A DNA stretch of 39,276 nt from Candidatus Kapaibacterium sp. (GTDB lineage: Bacteria; Bacteroidota; Ignavibacteria; Kapaibacteriales; UBA7675), in NCBI GenBank assembly GCA_028284775.1, contig JANQRB010000113.1, positions 1-39,276 of the forward strand. Reading direction: 5' to 3'. This document shows, in pieces, positions 1-8,800 of this stretch (positions are counted from its first letter, which is position 1; the number at the start of each line of letters is the position of its first letter). Below the pieces are notes generated by a model that saw nothing but the letters and a program-made list of their open reading frames with translations, was not told the origin of the DNA and ran no database searches. Made by a program: the position numbers and the translations under genes.

Positions 1-61
1 GCCGCTCTGACTAACTTCTTGCAATCTAACCAGGGCAATTGACCGATGAAACCTTGTTTTT

Positions 62-298
62 ATGACAGTTAGATCCTTTTTTCAGGATCAACTAATTATT
101 TTGCTGGGGACAATTATTCCTACATTGACCATTGCCTCTTTTGTTGTTGCTGCCTTGATTTTTCTCGGATTTGCGATAGGGAGGCTGCTCAGTATCGGAT
201 TAGATGGAAAGCCAAATAAACTGATAGTTAAGGGATTGATCTTCGAACTTGTTTTCAGCGCAGCAAGTATTCTCTGTTTGATTAATACTCTGGTTTAG
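62..298 (+). CDS. possible small membrane protein, two TM segments
   Basis: I do not recognise this 78-residue protein. It begins MTVRSFFQDQ and has a long hydrophobic stretch at about residues 11-40, a short polar loop with Gly-Lys-Pro (about 46-56), and a second hydrophobic stretch at about 57-78, so it would be a two-pass inner-membrane protein. There is no clear Shine-Dalgarno sequence before the ATG, but many Bacteroidota genes lack one. It is the only open frame in the first 2.5 kb whose composition looks like a protein. A gene to its left could lie outside the window. Confidence is limited because AT-rich DNA can produce hydrophobic frames by chance. Confidence 0.4.
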   Translation: MTVRSFFQDQLIILLGTIIPTLTIASFVVAALIFLGFAIGRLLSIGLDGKPNKLIVKGLIFELVFSAASILCLINTLV

Positions 299-2547
299 AA
301 TTTCAGATCAAGCGATAAGAAAAGTTCCTTGCAGAATGTGGGCACACCCTGTTGACGGAAATCTATAAAGTCGTTTTGAACTAGCAAGTGTTTCCGGGCT
401 AAGCTAATTGCTCAGGCTTTTGGAGGAAACTGAGCGGCGGCAGATAAGCCGGCGGCATACAATATTTAAAATGCCTTAAATTGTATTTTGGACTAATTAG
501 TTCGAGGCAGCGAGAAGCCTGGCTGCCGCCGGGCTTCCGCAAAATCGTGAAACATTATGGCCAACTCAGAGTGTCTGATCGGCGGACAGAGAATTAAACG
601 GTATGCCTTTGTTGCCCCGCGCAGCGATTATATTCATGTAGACGCGAATGCATAAAGAACACTCCAGTTGAATCAGGCAATCAAGCCAGTGTTAGTTGGT
701 AAAATCGAAGTCGGTCGATAGTACATTTGTGGTGTTGGCGTGCAGTGTTTTCAGCACACGACTGATATCGTGCTGCGCTCGCGTGTCTTGCTGCGTCGCC
801 GGCCGAAATATTGAAGTACAGCAGGGAAAGTAAGTTCTTGTAAATGCATTCCGGCCCTATCCACCGATCACCGGATCTTCACCCGCAGCGATCAGTGAAG
901 TCTTCAGGACAGAGTGCTGAGGATTCAGAGCATAAGCAATCTTGCCTTAAATACGTCCATCGAGCTCAATCTTAGTAAAGGACGTTTTGTGCACCAGTAG
1001 TTCGACTCAATATTGCTGTTGCTGATTGGTACGACTGCTAGTACTGAGAAATTGAATCTTGGGGCTTTTATAAGCCAGACGAACCTGGAGAAAATATTGA
1101 CGCGAGTTTTGTGTAACAGCAGATTGTTTTGCAGAAGCTCGCAGAGCTCTTTGTCAAGAATCATAACGCTGACCCTTAACTGTAATAGAAAAGTGTTGTT
1201 GCTTAAGGATTTCACTCTCTTCTGCGTTCTGGCCTAATGGAATTTGCCAAGTCTGATATACTGCGATACTCGTTGATCGTTTGGTGATTAATGATTTTCG
1301 GTGCGCAGTGATCCGGGAAAAGATCACGTCGAATTCGGAGGCACGGGGATTCTAGAAGAGCAATGTTTCATGAAGGATTGTAATAGCCTATGTTAAATGA
1401 TACAATAGCTCAGCGTAGCGATTCGGTAAACGGAGAGCCATTTGAATGGCGTTTTGGATCAAGAATTCAGTTTTATGTTGGATGAATGGAATTAGTTGTT
1501 AGCACAACGACCCAGGCTGCTTGTAATTCGCCGGAGGCGTGCCTCCCCTCCACCACCTCCGAAGAACTAATTTGCGAACGAAACACAAGCACCCTCCGCC
1601 GCTGTCCGCAAACTACCGGCGCCCGCACCCGCTACATCACACTCACAAAAGCTTAAGTCATTTCCGTACAGAACAGGAACAACTATACACATCCTCAATC
1701 TAATCACCATGGGCACTCCAAGGCAAATCATGCTAAGCGGAAACGATTTGCCCATGAGTGGTCATAGATTCGTGCTTTCCGCAGTGGAATCTTTAGAATG
1801 TATGCGAATGAGTGGAAATGCGATGCTCTTTCCCCATAGCGAAAGGCACCGGCGGCGGCACGATGGGGAGGAATTCCGGAATACTCATTGTACGCCAATT
1901 TTCCTAAAGAGCAGCATGGATCTGAAAATACCTTCGCCTTACTCACAACAGCTGGCTTAGATTGTCGGGCGCAGCGGAGCACACCTGCATTATGATCGGC
2001 GAATCTGCGAGGAATCGATCCGATTGGCTGCGGCACTGCGTTATGAGAAAGAAAACTCGAATATCAGAGAATCAGTATATCAGCATCCTCACTTCACGCA
2101 AACCTCAAACAAGCAGTCAGTATCTGAGACTACGCTTAACCGGCATCATGACTACAGTCTGGGCACTTCGGGCCTACAGGAGACCACCTGCTCTTGATCG
2201 GCGCATCTACGGAGTATCGTTCGAAGCCGCGCTCTGTGTCGGATTTAACAGTGTTTCGCTCTCAGGATTGTCCGTGACTCCAGATCCGTTACAATTGATC
2301 CAGGTACAATACAATGCAACCTTGCTGGTAAATAATGAATTGATGCTATCCATACATGCCATTCAACAAGAGAGAGTAAAACCGAGGCTGTCTTAAGACA
2401 ACCCGTCTCAATGTTAATGAGGGCCTGAACGCGATTCCCAGGCCCAAGACTGCCGCTATCACAACATCATAGGCGATGTCATATCTCACCGGTCGTAATC
2501 AGGAGGAGTAAGTAACTTCCTTTCCACATACAATCTTATCCGAACAC
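299..2547. other. gene-poor stretch, no convincing CDS
   Basis: Short overlapping frames occur on both strands, the longest a 144-codon plus frame at 1962-2396. None has a signal peptide, recognisable motif, low-complexity-free core or ribosome site that would support a gene. The left part (to about 1500) is AT-rich compared with the rest of the window. Weak internal similarities (ATGAGTGG-containing segments at about 1754 and 1808; TGATCGGCG at about 565, 1993 and 2198) hint at old, decayed sequence. The one notable structure is the inverted-repeat element at 436-540, listed separately. Confidence 0.5.
436..540. other. candidate structured RNA or inverted-repeat element
   Basis: An outer stem pairs AAGCCGGCGGCA (446-457) with TGCCGCCGGGCTT (524-536, one bulged G), extended by GCGG (437-440) with CCGC (537-540). 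Inside lie two hairpins. The first pairs TACAA (458-462) with TTGTA (481-485) and TTTAA (465-469) with TTAAA (476-480), with loop AATGCC. The second pairs AGGC (505-508) with GCCT (517-520). A second copy of CGGCGGCAG at 435-443 could pair with the same 3' arm, so two alternative folds exist. It could be a small RNA, a leader, or a remnant mobile repeat. Strand is not decidable. Confidence 0.3.
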
Positions 2548-2579
2548 AAAGAGACTGCCTTGTATAAGACAGTCTCTTT
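2548..2579 (-). terminator. hairpin terminator of the RCC1/propeller gene
   Basis: A perfect 10-bp stem, AAAGAGACTG / CAGTCTCTTT, encloses a 12-nt loop and sits 22 nt beyond the stop of the minus-strand gene at 2602. The minus-strand 3' side ends in CTCTTTGTG, a short T-containing tail. The stem is A-starting and T-ending on both strands, so it could also stop transcription arriving from the left. Confidence 0.6.
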
Positions 2580-2601
2580 CTGATCATAGGGCCACTGAGT
2601 G

Positions 2602-5547
2602 TTAATCCGATATCACCAAAGGCAAGACGCTTTGTGCCGCCCCGCTTCGAATCCTGAGGAAATAGACACCCGTCGAAAGTTCATTGCCGTTCAGGTTGAT
2701 AGCATTTTCGCCGGCTATGACGTCTTGTTTTACGTGTAAAATGCGTCTGCCGGCCGCATCTTGCAGTATGATATCGCATTGGCCGGGTTGAGCAGCGATA
2801 CAGAGCGCTGCGATCACCTCGCCGTGCAAAATAGGATTCTTAACAATCCGCACTTGAAGCGTTTGCGATTGATGTCTACTGAGCTGATCACCATCGGGGT
2901 CCACGCTCTTTGAATCGACGCCTGACTTGTTAATAGGCTGCGGCGCGCAGCGATATACTTCTGTTTCGACCGGATTCGTAAGGACGGGCAGATAGTTCCT
3001 TACGCCGGACCAGTACTCCGCAACCGCCGAATGCGCCACCGGTGACGGTTGCAGCTCATCCTCGCGTAGCTCCACCAGATGGGAGCATCCGCCACCCGCT
3101 GTGCCGTCATTAGCGGTCTTAACAAGTAAGACATCAGCTGTTTGGGCTGAACCGCCGGTTCCGCCGCCAATGATGAAACCCAGATCATCTGTCTGCTGTA
3201 AACTATTGCCTGCAATACCTTCGTAGCGTCGAGTCCACTGGTAATTGCCTCCAAGGTCAAAGCGGTAGAGCGCGCACTCAAAGCTGGCGCCTTCAAACGA
3301 TAGTCTGCCGGCAATTGCATAGCCTCCGGGATCATCGGAGGCATCGCGGATTTCGACAAGATCCTGCTGCCCCAGGTCGTATTCATGTATGTTCGGCAGT
3401 GCTCTCAAGCGCCGGTCCCACTGCCATTGTCCCAGCTTGTCGGTCTTCATCAGGATGATCTGCTCATCTTCCAGCACCGATCCGAGACGCCCCGAAAAAG
3501 CAAACCCCTTGTCCTGCGTCTGCCGAACGCTGGGTTCATAACAATTGCTGGGATAGCTGAATACCTGCGACCACTCGACCGCACCATTGCTGCGCGTCTT
3601 TATTAACAAAGGATCGGGCTCATTGGATGTCTGCCCTTTGTAAAAGACACTGCCGCCCAGGATAAAACCGTCAGGTCGATCCGATTCGTCAAACACCTGT
3701 TCAACGGAGAATGCATCCGCCTGCCGCTGCCTGCCGCTGCTTGCGATGACGATCTGATACCGATGGGCCCAGCTTTGCCTGCCCTCATTGTCTACGCGAA
3801 TCAGATTAGCCCAGGTGTCGGACGAGGTCCCCGGGTCCGAAACGGAAAGCCCGGTGATGATAAATCCGTCCGGCTCACCGCTCGCGTCGAATACCTGTTC
3901 GAAATCTTTGGCGAACTCATGCAGCACGCCGCCGTATTTGCTGCTCCACTCCAGCTCGACATCTCCTCCAACTTCTCGAATCTTGACGAAGAAGTAGTCG
4001 GAGAATCGGGAATACACATCGCTGATCGAAGCAAGGATAGCATAACCGTCGTTGTCGCCGCGGGCGTCGATTACTTCGCGAACTGTACTCACTCTGAATT
4101 TGGCATCGTAAATTTCCGAGCTGCTTATGTCACTATGAGTCTTGAATGTCGCAAATGGCAAGGCATTGCCGATATCCTGTTCGCCCCAGGTAAAGATGTT
4201 ACCATCTTTGTCGAGGGCCATAGTAAAAAAGTTACCGGCGGAAATAGCTATGATGTTTTCCAGTATGCTGCCGTCGGTTTTGCGCACCATGTCAGGTGTA
4301 AAACTGTAGGTTGCTGTTCCAAGGCTTCGCCCCAGCTGGGACGATTCGTTATTGCCCCAGGTCCAGATGCGTCCTTCCTTGTCGAGCGCCGCATTGTGAA
4401 ATGAACCCGCCGCAATAGCCGTGATATCCGGCATACCGGTCATAGGCAGGGTCGGCAGATTGGCCGGTGTCACAGGATCGTAGTTTGCGCCCCAGTACAT
4501 GACAACGCCATTGTGCAGCAAAGCTATACTGTGATTGTCGCCGCCGTCTACGGCAACAGCCTCGACCAAACCCGTCACTGTACGAGCAACCTGTCCCGGT
4601 GTTCCGACCGAAGTACTGCCGTCGCCAGAGACCTGTCCGAAAGAGTTGTCACCCCACGCCCATACGCTGCCATCATCTTTGACGGCGAGACTGTGCGAAG
4701 CGCCGGCGCCGATGGCCACCATGTCAGTAAGTTTCTGATTGCCCGGCGCGCGCACGATTCTTGCCAACGACCGTTGAAACACTCCCGCATCGTTGTCGCC
4801 AAGCTGGCCAGAGAGGTCATTGCCGAAAGAATAAACAACACCACTCCTGCTCAAAGCAAGGCTATGACCGTCATGCGTGGGATAAACATCGTGGATGCCG
4901 CCGGCAGCGACACAGATAATGTCGCTCAACATGATATTGAATTCATCGAGTACCAATTGCGGCGTGACCGAATTGGTACCCAGACCGCTGCTGCCATTGC
5001 CAAGCTGCCCATAAAAATTGGCGCCCCATGACAGAACATTTAGGTCACTCGTAACTGCGAGACTGTGACCTTGCCCGCCGGCGAGAGCCAGGAGAGGGGC
5101 GCCTGACAGAGTACTCATTACCGAATAATCATCAACAGCTGGTGTATTTCTGCCTAGCTGCAGATTGTTATTAGCGCCCCATGAAAACGCCTGGCTGTTG
5201 TTAAGAAACAGGGCGTGAGCTCCTCCGGCGGCAATAATCTTGCCGGTTTCGGAGCCGCCGGCAATCGCTTTCGACCATTGAATTGATCCCTGATTGTCTG
5301 TCTTAATAATGTACAAGATCTTGTTAGCCTGATCGGGGCCTGATTCAGCCACTGATAAGAACCCGCCGTCGCTTGTTTGGATTGTCGACTGCGCGCCATC
5401 GATCATACTCTGAGATCCCGCCATTCGATTGATCGTCTTAACAAAGCTGTACTGTGCTGTTAACTCGCTGCAACAGAAGCAGACGAGCAGCAGCGCCATT
5501 GACACAACTGATGACTTGTTGTGTCGAATTCCGGAATTGCGATTCAT
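2602..5547 (-). CDS. secreted double beta-propeller protein (RCC1 repeats) with T9SS sorting domain
   Basis: A 981-residue secreted protein. The start is the ATG giving MNRNSGIRHNKSS, preceded 7 nt upstream by AAGGA; an in-frame extension of 26 codons has no signal features. The signal peptide is about 1-32 (core SMALLLVCFCC, then TAQ). Residues 55-97 form one DGGF...IKTDNQGSIQW blade. Residues 105-465 hold seven RCC1-type repeats (GxxHSLAV...VxSWGxNxxGQLG). About 497-850 carries six further DG(F/Y)xxxG...KT blades. The T9SS sorting domain is about 900-981 (VRIVKNP, LSTGVYFLRI). RCC1 propellers usually bind proteins or chromatin in eukaryotes; in bacteria the ligand is generally unknown. It is probably exported and cell-surface attached or released through T9SS. 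Its own hairpin terminator suggests a single-gene unit. Confidence 0.9.
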   Translation of the reverse strand: MNRNSGIRHNKSSVVSMALLLVCFCCSELTAQYSFVKTINRMAGSQSMIDGAQSTIQTSDGGFLSVAESGPDQANKILYIIKTDNQGSIQWSKAIAGGSETGKIIAAGGAHALFLNNSQAFSWGANNNLQLGRNTPAVDDYSVMSTLSGAPLLALAGGQGHSLAVTSDLNVLSWGANFYGQLGNGSSGLGTNSVTPQLVLDEFNIMLSDIICVAAGGIHDVYPTHDGHSLALSRSGVVYSFGNDLSGQLGDNDAGVFQRSLARIVRAPGNQKLTDMVAIGAGASHSLAVKDDGSVWAWGDNSFGQVSGDGSTSVGTPGQVARTVTGLVEAVAVDGGDNHSIALLHNGVVMYWGANYDPVTPANLPTLPMTGMPDITAIAAGSFHNAALDKEGRIWTWGNNESSQLGRSLGTATYSFTPDMVRKTDGSILENIIAISAGNFFTMALDKDGNIFTWGEQDIGNALPFATFKTHSDISSSEIYDAKFRVSTVREVIDARGDNDGYAILASISDVYSRFSDYFFVKIREVGGDVELEWSSKYGGVLHEFAKDFEQVFDASGEPDGFIITGLSVSDPGTSSDTWANLIRVDNEGRQSWAHRYQIVIASSGRQRQADAFSVEQVFDESDRPDGFILGGSVFYKGQTSNEPDPLLIKTRSNGAVEWSQVFSYPSNCYEPSVRQTQDKGFAFSGRLGSVLEDEQIILMKTDKLGQWQWDRRLRALPNIHEYDLGQQDLVEIRDASDDPGGYAIAGRLSFEGASFECALYRFDLGGNYQWTRRYEGIAGNSLQQTDDLGFIIGGGTGGSAQTADVLLVKTANDGTAGGGCSHLVELREDELQPSPVAHSAVAEYWSGVRNYLPVLTNPVETEVYRCAPQPINKSGVDSKSVDPDGDQLSRHQSQTLQVRIVKNPILHGEVIAALCIAAQPGQCDIILQDAAGRRILHVKQDVIAGENAINLNGNELSTGVYFLRIRSGAAQSVLPLVISD

Positions 5548-5739
5548 CGTTTCATCCTTGCTAAAGGTTATTATTAGGAAATTGAGACGGTCCGGGTAGC
5601 TCGGTCTAGCTTCATACAGGTACAAGGATGGGTAACCTTCTCTTCCGAGGGAAGGGCGCAGAATTGATTGAAAAAGATTAAGACAGGCGGGTATTGAGTG
5701 CCGCTGCGAAACGTATCAATCTCACTTGAGGTATGTGCC

Positions 5740-5787
5740 GGCCGCAAGGCAGGGGATACTTTTTCGTATCCCCCGCCTCTGTCGGCC
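5740..5787 (-). terminator. long hairpin after the subtilisin-like gene
   Basis: GGCAGGGGATAC (5748-5759) pairs with GTATCCCCCGCC (5766-5777) with one A/C mismatch and a TTTTTC loop. GGCCG (5740-5744) and CGGCC (5783-5787) add an outer stem. It lies 18 nt past the stop of the minus-strand gene at 5805. There is no clear T tract on the minus strand, so it may act as a terminator or as a 3'-end stabiliser. Confidence 0.45.
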
Positions 5788-5804
5788 TTCGGCATGTATA
5801 GTCA

Positions 5805-8800
5805 TCAAGGACGCAGAATCAATTTCCGCATTACCTTTTCTTTGTCGGATTCAAGGCGGCAATAATACACGCCCGCCGGAATATTACAGGCCCGCCACAC
5901 AAGGCTGTGATCGCCCGCTGTCCGATAACCCTCAGTCAGCGTGCTTACTACGCGACCCATCATGTCGGTCACGAGCAGGCGTACCTGCGCAGCCCGCTGC
6001 AGTGTGAAATGCAGCTCCGTTTCATCGCTGAAGGGATTGGGCAGGTTCGCATGCAAGCTCAGATTGCCGTCCGCGGACTTTGTATCGCCGGTCAAGGATT
6101 GTTTCGGCAATTGATCGATCTCGCGCAGGTCGGCGACGACCTGACCGTAGTAGCTTTGCAGCAATTGCTCGTATTGCGGGCCAAGCGTCGGATCGGTCTG
6201 TTCGGCTGTCAGGAAACTGATGCGCCAGGCGGCATAGCGTGCGCTGCGCGAGCTCGGATAGTTCGCTACCACCGAACTGTAGTTGCCGATGGCCGCTGCG
6301 GTCTGGCCGAAGTACTCGTCGATCTGCCCCATCAGCATGGATGCCGTAATCGCCAGCATCTTCGCAAGGCCGAATTCGCCGCGTATCTGAGCGTACTCTT
6401 GTTTAAGTGTCGGCAGGTCCGTGGCACGCTCGTCGCCCAGCCAGGCGGCCTGAAAGGCGTCGTAGGCCTTCTCGCGACGGCAGCTGGCGGGCAGACCGGT
6501 ATTCATCATTATGGATCGAGCGTTGTCGCGCGCCAGGTCTAGGTAGTTGTCGGCGGGATCGAGCTCGGCCCAAACACCGTCATTGACATAGCCGTCGCCC
6601 GCGCAGCTATACAATATCGGCGTCGGACATTCAGCCGTCAGAACGAGGCCGCAGTCACCTCCGTAGGTGTCGGACTGGTTAAGCGGCCCGCCGCTTGTGC
6701 CGATGTTAAACGCGCGCATGAATCCGATCGCCGGCTGAAAGGGATCATGCCAGAAGTTAATCGAGCCGTCAATGGACTCATTCATGCGGTTCACGGCGCT
6801 GTGGATATGATGACTGCTGTGCTCGGCCATGTCGTTCCAGCCGCAGCGGAAATTCGCCTGGCCATCCACGTCCGTTAAAGCGACATCGGTCCAGGTGCTG
6901 AGGTACTTGCTTTGAGCAAGGTCGATATAGGGATTGGCGGACTGCGCCGTGGGCAGTACCGTGAAGGAGTTGCGTCCCATCAGTGTTCGATTGGGATCGT
7001 TAAACACCGGGCTGCGCCAGCCTGTTAATTCCGCTCGCGATTCATCGACAACTATGCCCTGATGATACTCGCTGAAGAGATTGCTGCGAAAGCCCTGAAA
7101 CGGTCCGCCGAGTAACTGCACCGCTTTTTCGACCGTCATGTACTGGTTGTTGTAGTGACCGCTCGACATCGACCCCTCGAACACGGAGGCGAACTCCACC
7201 ATCTCGAAGACATTTGTACACAGCTCCACTGTTGAGTAGCTGTCAATATTGCCGATGTCGCAGCTGCGGAATTGCGATGATTGAATGCGCACATCGCCGC
7301 AGGCAAGCGTCGAAACGCCATAGTGAAGATTCTCGAAGCGGCTCGAATTGATCTGCAGATCATTGATTCCTCTGCTGAACAAGCCCTTATAAGGATAAAC
7401 ATTCGGGTCGTCCGGCACGACAACGCGCGCGTCGGCATAGGCGAACTGGCAGTTGTTGACTACCACCGGGATATTGATCGGCGAATGGAAGGGAATCTCA
7501 AGTCGTCCGTTACTCAGCTCAAGCAGCCTGTTTAAGACTACGTTGGTCTCATCGTGGTCGGCGTAAAAGCCGCAGTCGACAATCGGATCCGTCACATAGT
7601 TGTCGCGTACTGCCATCTGCACATTGTTGAAGTCGCTATATTGAATTTTGGTCCAGGAAGAAAGGACCGGCGGTACTTGTTCCAGGTCGGTCGCCGAGCC
7701 GAAGGCGATAATGCGGGCAAAGGCGGGACTGTCGTCGCAGTCGCCGTGCCGGCGCGCGGTGACGGCGATCCGATTGGCAACGGTACCGCGGAATTCTATC
7801 CGTCCGCGGGACGTGTAGGCCGTAAAATCGTCGTTTGTCAGGTCCAGCCGGCAGCCGTCTTCAATAAACAGCTCGGCATCCTTGGCAATGTAAAATCGGT
7901 GGATGGCCAGCGCGGCATTCCGGTCGATCAACATAGTGGCCTGCGCCCGCACTGTGACCGGCACCTGAATTCCGGCATCGGCATTTTGTGCAATCGTAAG
8001 CTGGCCGCCGCTCTCTACCGTGATCTCGCCGCCATCGTAGTTGTAGACGCCGTTGATGAGGTTGCCGCCCACGATTGCGCTCTCGCCTTCGACAGTGAGG
8101 CTTGCGCCGTCGTGAATCACAATGGTGCCATTGCCCACCGGCAGGCTGTTGTCGCCGGTAAAGAAGCCGCTTACAACAGGGCCGAGGACCAGGTATGCAT
8201 CGTCTTCCACTATCATGGCAGCGCCGTTTTCGAGAACGACTTCACAGTAGAAGGCCGCATTGCGTGCATCTTCTTTCACAATCAGCGTCCCGCCGGACTT
8301 AACTATCAGCTTGCGACCTTCATCGCCGAGAATCGCCGTTCCCGCATTCATTTCAAGTGTTGCGCCGTTTTCCACCAGCAGATCACTGCTGCCGCCAAGG
8401 TAAATGCTGCCGCTGGGCTGCAGACGCAGCGTGCCCGCGTCGGCCAGTATTTCGCCCTCGCCCTGAACACGAAGGTAGCCGGCAACTTCCACCAGGCGGC
8501 CCGCGCTGCCCGGCTTAACCCAGGCCCGGCTGCCGGGATCGGCATTGATTAACAAATCGCCGATCTGGATATTGCCCGCGAGTTTTGTATTGTCCAGATA
8601 TCCCGTCATGAGAATTTTGGCATCATTGCCGGCAAGTATTTCGCCGCCGGTGGGATCATCACTCGTCAGAATACCGTCGATCGCCAGCACCTTGTTCGGG
8701 CCCACGCTTAAGGTCGTGCCGGCGCCGTTGATCTTTGTCACACCGTGATTGTTCTTGTAGTCCGGCTCGCCGTCGTACTTGACGCCGCCTTCGTCGAGTA

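Noticed and set aside
925..1237. Two overlapping opposite-strand frames of 74-96 codons
   Set aside because: They occupy the same AT-rich DNA on both strands, and neither has a start signal or motif.
1962..2396. 144-codon plus-strand frame in the gene-poor flank
   Set aside because: No ribosome site, no signal or motif, protein composition looks random, and other frames overlap it. Longest in the region but not enough.
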